A stretch of DNA of 64,000 bases from Mikania micrantha (GCA_009363875.1 CM018683.1:46117711-46181710); one strand, 5' to 3'; shown: positions 22,694 to 34,572, numbered from the stretch's first letter. Notes: generated by a model not told the origin, from the letters alone. Made by a program: numbers and translations.

Positions 22694-23102
22694 ATATTAG
22701 TATAGATATATTATAAGAAATATTTTCTTTCTTTATATTTACTATATTTCTACATTCCTATATACTTATTTTGAAAGGTCGGTGCGACGACGTGGCTGAT
22801 TGCGATCGGTGTAAAAGGAAAAACTCCAAACACACATGGACTTGGCCACTTTGGATTGTTGATGTGAAAATTACGCAGGCGTTTAAACCTTTGCTTTTGA
22901 CCTATTCTCACTTGCAAAATGACTATATAGGAACAAGTGTTTGCTCATTTCTTTGATGTGGGAGGGAACCAAAGAATATTTTGAAAATTGTAGGCTAAAA
23001 TTATATATCTTGTAATTGATTACATTATCTTCATTACGATGTTCTTGTCGTTTTCATTGCAGACATATTGAATATCAAAAACTACAAAAACAAATAGTTT
23101 CA
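22694..23102. other. No supported gene
   Basis: A 61-codon open frame at 22771-22956 has no recognised similarity. Otherwise AT-rich. Confidence 0.35.
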
Positions 23103-23116
23103 ATATCTATCTAAAT

Positions 23117-23375
23117 TTTGTTTTTAATGATTCCTGGCGGTTGGTAACTAAGATCGATTCCTCGATCTCCGACCGTGAGACCGTACCCCCATTGATGCGC
23201 GGGAACCCCGTAGAATGGGTAAATCATCGCCCCCTATTGGTTCAGAACCCGAGATTAAGCTCATGCTTATTTCCCTCACCTGGTATCCATTAAAGTATCA
23301 CCAGTGAGGCTTGAACCCTGATCTCTAAGAAAAAAGGGTCAATCCTTAACCAATAGGCTAACTTTGGTGGATAAT
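23117..23375 (-). mobile_element. tRNA-derived SINE, second family
   Basis: On the minus strand AGTTAGCCTATTGGTTAAGG (A box region) and GGGTTCAAGCCTC (B box) head a body unlike the other two SINEs. The tail ends ATTAAAAAC. ATATCTATCTAAAT (14 bp) flanks both sides exactly (23103-23116, 23376-23389). Confidence 0.8.
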
Positions 23376-23389
23376 ATATCTATCTAAAT

Positions 23390-24164
23390 AAATTATAATT
23401 ATTGAATAAAACAAAAGGAGTATGTGATTATGTAGCAAACATGATGCAAAAATTAAAATTCTGACATTAGATGAAATGAAAACATATAACTTGGCAAGCA
23501 TTCACCATATATTGAACTATATGATTCTTACGGTATAACTACTTAATAACAAAGTCAAATGTATATATGTTTATAGGCATATAGCCGGTGAGGTAAATAG
23601 GGAAAAACGGAGGGGTTTGGAGCATTTTGTGTTGGTGGTTGTATATAAGAGAAATCTTTTTATGCGACAAATTATGTCCCTTGTGTGTTTTTTGTGACCA
23701 TCTTAATTTAAGCAACTTTACTACACGTATTACGAATATTTAAATACTTTGTCTCCCTGTAGAATCGAGCTGCAAAGCCATGAAACCAATCGTCAACTGC
23801 ATAGTACTTCGTTCGTTAGTAGTTATATGAAATCACCTACTTTTACAAGAATGGAAACTGTGATTACTAAAAGAATCCATCATTTTCTAGATGATGAAGA
23901 TGACATAGACGATGAAATAAGAACAAATACGCAAGAATCTCGATGGTTTTATGTTTCACGTGTTTATTTCCATCAAAACTTGATTTATCTCTTTTACTTT
24001 TCTTTGCTGGTAGCATTTAAAGCTTATGCATGAGTAGCTTCAACTTCTCCCAATGTCTTCCGCGTTTTATTTAGATTCGTAACTGCCGCATCATAAACGA
24101 CGTTCTCATATGTTTTTTTTAGTATTATCCTACTTTTGTAAATGCTTGAGTTTTAGTCGTAACA
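23390..24164. other. Non-coding, with one unrecognised acidic open frame
   Basis: 23749-24033 (plus) can encode 94 residues with an Asp/Glu cluster (LDDEDDIDDEIR). It has no recognised family and no clear exon borders. It may be a captured gene piece next to the Helitron-like end. Confidence 0.3.
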
Positions 24165-24196
24165 ACCCGCCGCAGAGCGCGGACAACGTTACTAGT
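24165..24196 (+). mobile_element. Second Helitron-like 3' terminus
   Basis: CCGCCGCAGAGCGCGG forms a GC-rich hairpin, followed by ACAACGTTACTAGT and a T-run. The hairpin-then-CTAGT layout repeats that at 3018-3047. The 5' end was not located. Confidence 0.5.
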
Positions 24197-24800
24197 TTTT
24201 TTTTAATAAACATCTACCCACCCATCATCCCTTTCTCTTTCTGAGCTCGTCACATTCATACGTGAGAAATTTTGAAAGTTATAAAACAATTAACAAGAGG
24301 CATCGCCGCCTACTCCCGCCAACAACACAACCACGCCTGAATTCTCTCTCCCGTCTGCACCGTCACCACCAACTGCACCGCCTAATCGCCACCGCCGGCA
24401 ACCACTCCGCCTCTGGTATCCTCTTCACAACCGTTGCCGTCACCATCAACACCCAAACCCTTCCATAGCACAACAAAAAGCTGCCCTCAGCCTCCTCCTC
24501 CAAGATTCGACGGATAACCACACAAATTCGTCACAACCAATTGAAACCCTAATTTCACTCCTCTTTCTTATTAAAAACCTGAGACTGTAGCCAATTGCAG
24601 GAGTCGGAGTTCCACCTGGAACCGGCGAATCTGAGTCCACCGCCGTGTCAAGCGCCGCCACGTTCTCCTGCTCCTGAAACCATTGCAGCTTCCCGTTCTT
24701 ACTCTCCCCACCGCCGTCAACATCTTCGGTACCGTCAACAATCTTCATTTTCATTTATCTGCAGAATCCCTTCAATTGCTTGAAATTTGAAAAATTAGTT
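24197..24800 (+). other. GC-rich leader-like stretch upstream of kinase exon
   Basis: Unlike its AT-rich surroundings, this part is rich in CCGCC/CACCGCC. It has open frames on both strands without recognised families. It looks like a promoter/5' UTR or a decayed first exon for the kinase at 24801, but no TATA box or splice join was established. Confidence 0.35.
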
Positions 24801-25805
24801 ATGTCGATCCTCCATGACTTGCGTCACTTAAAGATTCCATTAAAAGATATAAAACAGGCCACCAACTATTTTTCTCCAGCCAATATTATCGGATATGGTG
24901 CGTATGGGACGATTTATAAAGGAGAGCTTTTACGCCCAGAAGGGGTAACCATGATAGCTGCAAAGCTGGTTGATCAGATGGCTTTCAATGGAATTAATCA
25001 TTTCCTAAGTGAGATCAAGATTCTTTCATCTTATAAACATGAAAATATTGTCTCTCTGATTGGATTTTGTGATGAGAATGATGAGAAGATACTTGTTCAG
25101 GAATTTGTGACATATGGAAGCCTGGACCAGTATTTGAGTAGTTCAAACCTCACGTGGCTCAAGCGCCTTCAAATCTGCCTTGGTGCAGCCCGTGGCTTGA
25201 GTTATCTTCACAATGGTCTCAAAGGACAGAGTGTCCTTCACCGCCTTGTGAGGAGCAGAAGCATTTTTTTAGACAAAACTTGGCAAGCCAAGATAGCTGG
25301 TCTTGGGATCGCCAAGATAGCTGGTCTTGGGATCGCCAAGATGGCTGGTCTTAGGATCGCCAAGATAGCTGGTCTTGGGAACTCCATGATGGGTCCGATG
25401 CATCCTAGAATTTCTGTCAATGATGGATTCGTTAACACACCAGGCTATGATGATCCGACGTACTTGCAAACTGGGGTTGTAACAAAAGAATCAGATGTAT
25501 ACTCTTTTGGGGTGGTCTTGTTTGAAGTCCTGTGTGGCCGAGAAGGATTCGAAAGTTACTTAGATAACAAAACTTTTCTTGGTCCATTGGCTAGCAAACA
25601 TTATAGAAAGGGCACTTTAAACGAGATCGTCGATCCCTTTCTAATGAAACAGATGAACCAAGAATCCTTGAAGAAGTTTTCAGCCATCGCATATCAATGT
25701 CTCGAGCTTCCAACCGCACGCCCAACAATGATTGAGATTGTGCAAACACTTGAGAATGTCTTGAGACTTCAACAAGAATTTGAAAAGGCTTTGTTTCTTC
25801 AACAA
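24801..25805 (+). CDS. Pseudokinase exon, CrRLK1L-like/PP2-linked kinase family
   Basis: The first ATG in frame with the kinase signature is at 24801. The exon is open for 335 codons to a GTAAGT donor at 25806. The family is that of the first kinase at 38614: LKIPLKDIKQATNYFS, then a glycine loop GYGAYG (31-36), Lys55 (MIAAK), YGSLDQYL and 'ESDVYSFGVVLFEVL'. Catalytic motifs are gone. HRD is HRL at 147-149, the Mg-binding Asn is Ser154, and DFG is replaced by GLG. In its place, residues 163-194 are four tandem copies of AKIAGLGI. The frame stays open through all of this, so it may encode a pseudokinase rather than be dead. No downstream PP2 exons were found, so the gene is partial. No signal peptide or membrane segment is seen. 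Confidence 0.75.
25287..25382 (+). repeat. Four 24-bp tandem units inside the kinase exon
   Basis: Units at 25287-25310, 25311-25334, 25335-25358 and 25359-25382, based on GCCAAGATAGCTGG + TCTTGGGATC. Units 1 and 2 are identical, unit 3 has two changes and unit 4 ends AAC. Each is 8 codons, so the frame is kept. They replace the DFG segment of the kinase. Confidence 0.9.
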
Positions 25806-26555
25806 GTAAGTTGATTATGTTTATGCATTTCCTGGCAACAGCACTTAGATTTTATATATTTTGGGAATAAAACGTAGTCATTTAGTCATGAGTGACAGAC
25901 CGAAGAAATTTGTTCATGACGATCGGAAAATTTGGGGGTCAGTACTCAGTTGTCCTATCGCTAAATATTAACTTTTTCCAGACCCAGTCAAGTTGGGTTT
26001 GGGTTAGGTTCATGATAAAAAAAATGAAACCAACCATTAAACGGGTAAAACAAGAGCTATTTATTTTGAGAAATGAATTATTAGTATTTACTAAAATAAA
26101 CATTAACAAACGTATTAAAGCCATAATAATAATTAATCTACCAACAAGTTTTCATGCTAACATGAACATTTCACAACAAACAGAGACATAGTAAAATTTA
26201 ATTAATCAAGCATTCAAGCAAATAAACAAGTAAGGTCGAAAAATAAGGATGGTTGCTCTAAACAGAACTTAAACCAAATTTACTTGCTTTGTATGTCATA
26301 AGGCTGGAAAAAAAACCTTGAAGAAACATTATTACAAAAAAAAACCTCAAATATAACATGAAGCGGATATGAGGCCAATCCAAACCAGCTACAACCAGCC
26401 TTAATGTCAAGAGCTAATAGATTCCCTTTACATCCAAGTGCTTTTTGTATCTAAAATATGAACAGTAAATAAAAATGAATAAAAGTATTCCAAGGACATT
26501 TCAAGAAAGAACACACAATCAAGAAAAAAGAAAAAAAATTTATGATATTAGTTAC
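25806..26555. other. Downstream of kinase exon, no supported gene
   Basis: After the donor at 25806 no acceptor leading to PP2-like coding sequence is seen. Two short overlapping open frames on opposite strands (25892-26191) are unrecognised. Confidence 0.35.
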
Positions 26556-26559
26556 TTGA

Positions 26560-26905
26560 AAACAAGATTAGTCCACGTCCTCAGGTTCAACCTGGGAAGC
26601 ACCACCAGATGGATCTTCTGGAGTTGATGTACACAACAAGATAACATCGACATCATCATGTTCGACTTCTGCCATATCAAGTGCTTTTTGTGCAGCCCCT
26701 GCAGCAGATCTGTCAAACTCTCATTTCCTGTGGTTGATTTCAGCCATATTATGGTTAGTATATGCATGTATGTTGTATTAAACATGTATAATTAATGCCC
26801 TGTGAATATGTGTAAATGGAAGATGATACTAACCTCTAAGAATTTGGCAGTTGAGAATCCAATCATCACTAGCACCAAATCACCAACAATTCTAGCAGGA
26901 AATAT
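26560..26905 (-). pseudogene. 3-oxoacyl-ACP synthase III (KASIII) gene fragment
   Basis: Two minus-strand exon pieces remain. From about 26905 to 26834 the frame recalls the 'ND(D/E)WI' region of KASIII. From 26727 to about 26590 it reads EFDRSAAGAAQKALDMAE, then DVDVILLCTSTPEDPSGG, the conserved KASIII segment around V(D)LVL.CTSTPED. They are separated by an intron with correct GT-AG borders (26833 to 26728). The fragment covers roughly 70 codons of a ~400-residue plastid enzyme that starts fatty-acid synthesis. No transit peptide, catalytic Cys region or C-terminal half is present. A small in-frame loss relative to the family is likely near CTSTPEDPSG. It is a relic. Confidence 0.65.
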
Positions 26906-27025
26906 GTAGTTGAGATACAGCTAATCCACATCCAACTAGCTTGCACTCGTTGATCAAAAATTAAACAAAAAACCATGTTAAACTCGTTAATTTGTATGCA
27001 ACTACAAAATAGGGACTACCACAAC

Positions 27026-28812
27026 AGTTACAATACTAATCTTGTAAATATCCAATAGTGTAAGGGTTAAAGTGGAAAGTTTAGTTTTTGGATTTATTTA
27101 ATTGTTTTTAAAGTTTAAGTTTAGATTGAGTTTTGGATTTGATTGTTTTTGTTGTCGGTTTTTAGGAATAAAGTTTTGACTTTTATGTTATGTTTTAGTA
27201 TTAATAGGGGTAAAGCTTGTGGGTAAAATTGCACCAAAGTTTATTATTATTCAATAGAAATTTGAGGAGTCCTAGTTTTGTTTTTGTTCGCATATTTATT
27301 TAAGTTCTGGGCAAGATTCTTAGAAACGAAATTAGGGCAGCAGAGGCTTCAATTGGTATCGGAGCCATTGAAGGCACATCCCAGGCAACTATTGAAGATA
27401 TGTTTCAGCCAAAATTGAAGGCTCGCTCCAGGACCCGATCGAAGGCTCGTTCCAAGCGACGACATCGAAGGATTATTCCAGGCGAAATTGAGGTCACTTT
27501 CCAGGCGACATAGAAGGCTTGCCCCAGGTATTCAAAGCCGCAATTTTGTTTGGGTGTTGAAACCGAAGTCAAAGAAGAAAAACGAAGTCCCTGTTTCGGT
27601 GATTGAAACTAAATTGAGGATCTGAGTGAACCGAACACAACTCTGTGTGAGCTAAGGAAGGATATGTGCGGTCAGTTGTAATTAGTTTTTGGGTGAACAA
27701 GATTTTGCATGAATCGAATTAAGGTTCTGTGTGAATCAATTCAAGAACGGTCAGAAGTATGGCATATGTAAACCAGGGAGGAGGAGCCAGGAGGTGGTGC
27801 TTTAGTGCATGTGAGAGAACAAAATCATGTTTCTCTGCAGTGTCCTAAGCTAACAACCACAAATTACACACCATGGGCGATCGTGGTAGAGAGAATCTTG
27901 AAGGAACAAGGCCTATGGGATGGGATAGATCCAGTGACAGGAGCCACAATGGATGCTCGAAAGAACTATACGAAAAAGGCCATCATCTTTCGGTCATTAC
28001 GTGAAGATATCTTGCTCTAAGTAGCAAGATATGAATATGCAAAGGATGTATGGGAGGCGATTCAGGTACGCTTTCTTGGAGTCGAGTGAGTACAAAAGGC
28101 CCGGTTACAAACACTTAGGAATGAGCTAGAGAAGTTGAAGACATTGACGAATTCTCGGGTAAGTTAAGTGGTATTTTGAGAAAATTCAAAAACCTTGGAT
28201 CCAATATGCAAGATGAAGTAATAGTTAGAAAATTACTTAATTCTGTCCCAAAGAAATATTTACAATAGTAGCAGCCATAGAACAATACTCAGAGATTGAT
28301 TCAATGCCATTTGAAGAGGCTGTTGGGCGATTAAAGGCTTACGAAAAGAGAATTAAAGGACAAGATAAACAAGAAAACCACAGTAAATTGTTGTTTTCAA
28401 GCTCAAATAATAAGAATAGCCGTGGAAAAGAAGTAATTGGCAGGAACAAGGGGCGTGGTAGGGGTGAAAATAGCTTCAAAAAACATGATGAGCAGGAAGA
28501 CAATGATGGAGCTGGCATTGAATCAGCTCATGATCAAGAAAAAGGAAGAGGTTATGGACATGGATTTGGTCGAGGGAACTATAAAAGAAACCTAAGGTGC
28601 TATATGTCCTGATTTGAAGGAAAACGAGGAAGAATTAAACTTTGCTAAAGCTCATGAAGATGGACCAGCTCTACTTTGAAGAGAAGAAGGGATATTACAA
28701 GATTATCGGGGGGGGGGGGTGATTGTTGGACTAGTCTTGTAAATATCAAATAGTGTAAGGGTTAAAGTGGAAAGTTTAATTTTTGGATTTATTTAATTGT
28801 TTTTAAAGTTTA
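27026..28812 (+). mobile_element. Copia element reduced to LTRs and gag
   Basis: Left LTR about 27026-27351, and a right LTR starting 28724 (TGTTGGACTAG) but cut off at about 28812. They share CTTGTAAATATC, GTGTAAGGGTTAAAGTGG and TTTTAAAGTTTAAG. TGGTATCGGAGCC (27354-27366) is the tRNA-iMet primer site with one change. A G10 polypurine tract precedes the right LTR. Only gag lies inside, so pol has been deleted. Confidence 0.75.
27759..28660 (+). pseudogene. gag: Copia gag, several frame breaks
   Basis: From ATG 27759 a frame change leads into VREQNHVSLQCPKLTTTNYT (27805-28017), the start of UBN2-type Copia gag: 'L...NY..W' followed by LKEQGLWDGIDP. A stop at 28018 is followed by VARYEYAKDVWEAIQVRFLG in the same frame. 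Later pieces (28304-28612) give the 'PFEEAVGRLKAYEKRIKGQ' part and a Lys/Gly-rich tail. The zinc knuckle is not seen; the frame stops near CYMS. This copy cannot make full Gag. Confidence 0.75.
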
Positions 28813-28979
28813 AGGTCAGATGCATGCAATATTTGCTACATCATTAAAATCATAGATAATTACAACAAGGGCATACGTTCTCTTGGTTTAACTTTAATTC
28901 TATTTCTTGTAATTTTGATGCAAGACCGATATAATTTATTCTCTAAACCTACAAACAATGATTTTCAAATATAATTAAA

Positions 28980-31106
28980 GGCCTCGAACCCGGATACCTC
29001 TTAGTTGGTTACATACATCATATCATAGTTCTTAAACCAAAAAAAATCATTAACATGCAACGGAATAATCATTGTTTAATGTTACATCAAAATCTAATGT
29101 TTACACGATAACAAAAGATTTCTCATAACATCTGTAGTTGGATTGCCGGTCAAGGTTCAAAAATCTTCTTTCTATACCACGAGCTTTATTCGATGCTTCT
29201 CCTTCCTGTCACTCTCACATACAAACTAAAATAGTCAGCTTTTTCTGTTGAGTTATAGTTTTAATAAAACATTCAATTTTAGTAAAAACATCATACTTCA
29301 TATTGTGACACATCTTTCTTGATTAATATACATCACATACATCACACATAACTCTAGCAATCATTCACTTGCAAACATTTCACATAATTGTAGTCACAAA
29401 GAAAGCAGACTTATACCGGCATAAGACTCCTCTAGTTGTTTATGCTAATACTGAAGTACTCAACTCCATCCTTTTGAGAATGCACACGTGAAACTCTTTT
29501 AGCAACTGAACCATTCGGTTCCTCTAGCGAAATGAACCATTGTGTTCCTCGTGTTCCTCTAGCAAATGGGATCTGTACAAGTATGAATCCCCGTACATAT
29601 GAGTTTGTATACATACAAGACTCCTCTAGCAAAGAGACTCGCAACAAATATGAAGTCCCATGGGTAATATCACATTCATGCACATTATATCAAATCATGC
29701 ATATCATATAATACATAACCCAGTTACATTTCATCTATAGCTCATACCCATCATTAAGATGTCATCATCTCTAGCATACATTTTCGTGTCACACACTTTG
29801 GGACATCTCATTGACATCATACATACTCTAGCACATCTGCATACATCATTGTCTCTTGCACATAACATGTTTGGTACACTTACTCTAGCATAGATTTCAT
29901 TATTCATACTCTTGCATTTACCCATTTCACATACTCTAGCATATACTTACCGTTTCATGTTATCACAGTTGATTTGTATGTCAGCCCAAAACAATTAAAA
30001 CAGTTAGCAGTTTATTACAATTAAGGCTGTTGGAACTCACCTGAATATGACCTGGCTCTTAGGTCCTAGACTGAAATGTCATTCTAATGATTTTAAGAAC
30101 CTACATCATCATATCATCTCGTTACGTTTCATCATTATAATTAGAATTTTTTCCAAGTACTCGGTGTTCCATAAGTACTCAATTATCCTCAAGTTCTTGA
30201 ACTGTCACCGATATTCGAACATGCCCGAGTACTCGAATATGGTAAAGCTCTTGAAAATCTACAAGTTCTCGGCTCTTTTAAAGTTCTCGGAAGGCTAAGT
30301 TCTCGGATATTTCCAAGTTCTCGGAAGGCTGAGTTCTCAGATATTTCCAAGTTCTTGGAATGCTAAGTTTTCGGAGACCACCAAGTTCTTGAGAATCCTC
30401 AACTACTCGGAGGGTTCATGTTATCGGATGATCTAAGTTCTCGGCAACACGGATTCTTGGTTTGAATTTATGCTCTCGAAGGGTTCAATATCTTCGATAA
30501 TTAGAAAACATTTGATTTAGACCGTTCATTGCCTGAGTCATACCCATCATTTTATTAACTCATCCAATTTCCAAGCCCATCTCCAGGTCAAATACATTAT
30601 CATGAAACTCGTTCTTAAAACCACGAAACATACCCGAGACATGTTGGCTATAGATGCACGCCAGGTAGGCTTGTGAGGCTTCATGAAACACTTAATAATA
30701 TGCAATGAAAACATTATGACTCATAAGTCCATCGGTTGGGTGTCAACCTGTCATTTGGTGAACTCAAGAGTTACTCGGGCGTTATCAACTTGTCCCTTTC
30801 TCTTTCCTTGTCATTTCCTTCCTTCCTTGGATTGAATTTGAGCTTGCTGGAGAGTTGAAAGCCAAAATCTTCAAAAACTTTAGAGCTCTTTGATACCAGC
30901 CAAAAGCTCTCATGTTTCCCAAGGCACCTCTGTTTTGTACCGAGTACTTTTGTCTTTTGGTTTCGAGAACGTTATCAATATATCCGACTGAATGTGTTCT
31001 CGAACCTTTTCAATCCCCATCGATATATATATTCTTCCTTCTACAAGTTTGATTACTTTGTGGTAAAAGCTTAACTCAAAATTAACTTGTATAAAATTTG
31101 GGGTGT
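28980..31106 (-). mobile_element. Ty3/gypsy LTR fragment with TTCTCGG array
   Basis: It follows the plan of the other LTRs on the plus strand: CTCTAGCA-type repeats (29420-29950), a conserved GGAACTCACCTG (donor-like on minus, 30033-30043), a motif array (30150-30500), a TATATATAT box near 31025-31035, and an outer end GGGGTGTTACA at 31096-31106. The inner TGTNACACC end is missing, so the left border is approximate. No coding sequence. Confidence 0.5.
30150..30500. repeat. AGTTCTCGG / AAGTACTCG motif array
   Basis: About fifteen copies of (A)AGTTCTCGG or close variants (AAGTTCTTGG, GAGTACTCG), often with GATATTTCC between them. It is in the same LTR position as the GGTTCG and CGAATG arrays of other LTRs. 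Confidence 0.65.
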
Positions 31107-31108
31107 TA

Positions 31109-32669
31109 CACCATCACCACCACTTTTGTTTTGGCATGAACAGGTAAAATCATACTTTTTGTTTGATGATGTTTGGGTCAATGTTGTAGTATATCCTATT
31201 TACAGATAATATCAATTAGCAAGGGCTTGATTGCCAGTTTCACCATAACTAAAACAACACCACGAGCACGAATGACATCGATTGAGCTCCATTAGAAGGT
31301 GGTGGAAACACTTAAACTCTTTACTCAATAACAAAGAGTAAGAAATTTCGATGATACATGGGAAGTATTGTTAATAACTTACTATTAGATATGCAAAACT
31401 CCATCAGCCAGCTGGTACAAACCATGCAGATTTGGTTTGCTTGTTAAATTATTTTTATTTAAACAAGGAGAATGTGTTAAGTCACACGGGTAGTAACTAT
31501 CAACAAATATTTATATGTATGTTTTTAAACCAACTGTTTATATGTTTCACGAGTTTCTGCGCGCATTCTAAAAAAAGATGTAAGAAGCACGAATATAAAT
31601 ATGGCCCATGGAACGATAAATGAAATTAAATTCTAAAGACATTCTCATCAATTAGACGATTAATAGCTCACCAACTAGATGACTAATGAAATCCAGTAAA
31701 CAAAAGGTTTACTCTATGCTTGTCATCCTCATCATATGCATGCAAGCATTGTTTCAACCCACTTGATTTTCATAGGGGAAATATATTACCCCTCCTCGTG
31801 AGCATATGACACAACATATTTGCTCGGTGTTGTAATGCACACAACTTTAGGTAACACCAAAAAGTCATGTCCTTCATGTTGTACATGAGCTGCATCACCA
31901 TTTACAAGCTCTATGCAATACAACATCCGACATATACAGTTTTTCATATGCTCACAATGGGGGCAATACATTGTCCTTGAAAATCAAGTGATGCGGGCAC
32001 AATGCTTACATGCATGTGATCAAGATGACAAGCATAGAGTGGATTTTATGGTTACATGATTTCATTTGTTGTCCAGTTAATGAGGAATTATATGTCTAGT
32101 TGATGAGAATGTCTTTATAGTTTAATTTCAGATTTATTTTCAAGGACATTCTTTATAATTGTGTTTGTTCATCTTTTTTTTTGGTATGCTCTCAGAAACC
32201 ATTGAGACATAAACAATTAATTTAAAAATATGCATATAAATGTTAGTTAATACTAATTACCCGTGTGAGTTAATACATCCTCCTTGCTTAAACCGAAATA
32301 ATCCTACAAGGAATCTAAATTGATAGAGTGTTTTTTTCTTATGGCATGAGTTTGCACGGGATGACTGAAGGAGTTTTAGATGTCTAGTAGTGAGTTATTA
32401 ACAATGTTTTCCCATGTATTGTTAGTGGCATCAACAAAATTTCACTCTTTGTTGCTATGTAAGGAGTTAAAATGTTTCCACGGCCTCCTAAAGGAGCTCT
32501 ATCAATGTCATCCGTCGGTGATGTTTTAGTGGTGATGAAACTTGTAGTCAAGTCTTTCCTAATTGAGATTTCATGTAAACATGATCTACTACAACATCAA
32601 CCTCACCATCATTAAACAAAAAGTATGGTTGCTCCTGTTCATGCCCAAACAAAAGTTGTGACGATGGTG
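31109..32669. repeat. 1.5-kb imperfect inverted repeat (foldback)
   Basis: The outer ends CACCATCACCACCACTTTTG (31109) and the complement of CAAAAGTTGTGACGATGGTG (ending 32669) match. Pairing continues inward through GGCATGAACAGG, ACTTTTTGTTTGATGATG, TTGTTAATAACTTACTA, AGACATTCTCATCAA and CTATGCTTGTCATC, to a loop around 31780-31975. Both arms keep related coding-like pieces (LLFWHEQ/LLFGHEQ, YFLFDD/YFLFND) that I cannot assign. It could be a MULE-like element with long TIRs or a duplicated gene scrap. Transcripts would fold into a long hairpin. Confidence 0.6.
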
Positions 32670-33588
32670 CTAAAATTGCCAGTTGAGCCCCGACTAATTA
32701 ATTTTCAACAACATTGACCTCAACGGCATCTATCAAAGGGTCATGTAGTTATTTATGCACAGGTGGTGGTGGTAGGTCCTCTGCCCATTAATCAGCAACA
32801 AACGTCTCGTAATCGATATATGATACAACTAAGACTAATGGATCAGTTACCCCAAAAGATTGATTTTGTTCATTCGAGGTACAAATATTGATGAATCTAG
32901 TTATTAAATTAAGTTGGATGAAACTGCACCATTGGTGTATAAGAAAAAAAATATCAATGAAGCTAACCACGATGAAGCTGGTTATTGAACTAAATTGGAT
33001 GGAACTATATCATTAGCGTATAAGAACACATATATAAGTGAAGTTGACCTCGATGAGAGATTTGAGGAAGCTGCCGATCTTCAGACATGTAGTGGACTAT
33101 GAAGGAAATGAAGAGGCTCATGTAGAACCCTTCCCCTCGAAAATTTTGATGTTTAAAATATAATTAAAAAAGAATTTTAGGATGAAAATAACTAGATAGT
33201 GTTGGTTGCGTGTTGCGACAGGGATAACTTTTGTTTCAAAATGACAATATGAGCAACCAAAATCTGCATAGACAGATTCTCTAATTTGGCCTCTTTGAGA
33301 GTATCTTGAACCCGCCACCTTGAGCAAACGAACACCACACTAGAGCAGCAGACGATGGCTATGCTTCTCATCGCCACTATCACCTATATCAACATGTTCC
33401 ATCGCAATCGTGTCTTAAGAATTCTATGTTGTCCTTTACAATCCCTCACCTTGCAAATTTTCTCAATTTCATATTGGCAATTTTTAACCATTACCAACAA
33501 ATATGGATTTAATAGAAGTGGACATGGGAGAGGTGGAACATATACCTGGGTTAGCACTTAGGTTATGAGTAGCTCCTGTGTTCATAAT
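32670..33588. other. No supported gene; one short tandem duplication
   Basis: Two ~85-bp diverged direct repeats lie at about 32898-32978 and 32979-33060 (GTTATTGAACTAAATTGGATG and a variant, each followed by ATTRGYGTATAAGAA). Other open frames are short and unrecognised. Confidence 0.4.
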
Positions 33589-34490
33589 CTAATTGGTATC
33601 CTCTTGATCAAGATTCATGGCATTAAGGGCTGCTCCAAGATCAGTTGGTTCTAAGGGACTATAATATGTCTCAGATACATGTGCCTGTGGAGCTGACCAA
33701 GATGGGCTGGATTGACGGTTTGAAGGAGGTTGATTTGCTGGTGGGTTCCACGGAGAGATGTTAGAGGACCGATTGGTCTGGTGGCGGATGTTAGAGGACC
33801 TGCGGGAGTAGTTGTGTTGATGTGGTGATGGTTCCTGGACGGCTGCAACGGCGAGGGCAGGGGTATTAATGGTATCCTGGGCTTTTTGATGATCGACTTC
33901 AAGATGAAGCATGTCACAGGCTGTTTCTCGGTTGGGGGGGGGGTAGGGGAGTATTTGATTAATGTGAGTTGTCACATTATCGAACTCACGGGGTAGTCCC
34001 CGGACGAGTCGCAGAACCAGTCGAATTTCAGTGACAAGGCTATCCACATCTGCCAACTGATTGGCCAAAGGTCTGAGCTTTTGATAATAGGATTCAAGGG
34101 ATGGCATGGACTCCAAAGTCAAAGTGGTGAAAGCACGTTCTAAGGCAGCAGGAAAGGGTTTTTGACTCTTGTCCAGGCTTCATAGGGAGTGGATTCTTGC
34201 TAAAAAATGCGAACAAATAAATCATCCAAAAGTGTTACCATAGATCCATTGTAGGACTATGGCGTCCACTTCATTCCAGGATTCGTACTTGGGGCTAGTG
34301 ATGGCTAGTAGTTTTGTCCCGTCGATGTGATGGAGGACTTTGTAGCCACATGCCTGGAGGTGAAAAAATTTTACTCAAGATGAATAGGTAACCTTTGTTC
34401 CATCCAGTACTCTGATCTTCTTTTGAGTATCAGCTACAATATAGACTTGATGAAGAGCAGCAAGTTTGGATTTTGGTTTATCAGCCATAG
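33589..34490 (-). pseudogene. gag: Copia gag fragment
   Basis: The clean frame 34122-33589 (177 codons) reads SLESYYQKLRPLANQLADVD and LVLRLVRGLPREFDNVTTHI, typical of Copia gag (UBN2_2). Upstream on the minus strand, 34490-34123, the same gag continues in other frames: KLAALHQVYIVADTQKKIRV, 'LWRLQSPPSH', 'IVLQWIYG'. At least two frame breaks and a stop separate the parts. The C-terminal frame runs to a stop at 33589 and no zinc knuckle or pol is seen. A primer site and an LTR lie just upstream (34573-34768). Confidence 0.8.
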
Positions 34491-34572
34491 CTGATGGAAG
34501 GGAGAAGCCGTGGGTGGATCGATTCTTTTTGAGGGTCAGGTTGCGGCATAGAGAACTAGGGTTCAGAGCAGT

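Noticed and set aside
24446..24754. Minus-strand 102-residue protein upstream of the kinase
   Set aside because: No recognised family. It lies in GC-rich sequence that also opens on the plus strand and looks like a leader.
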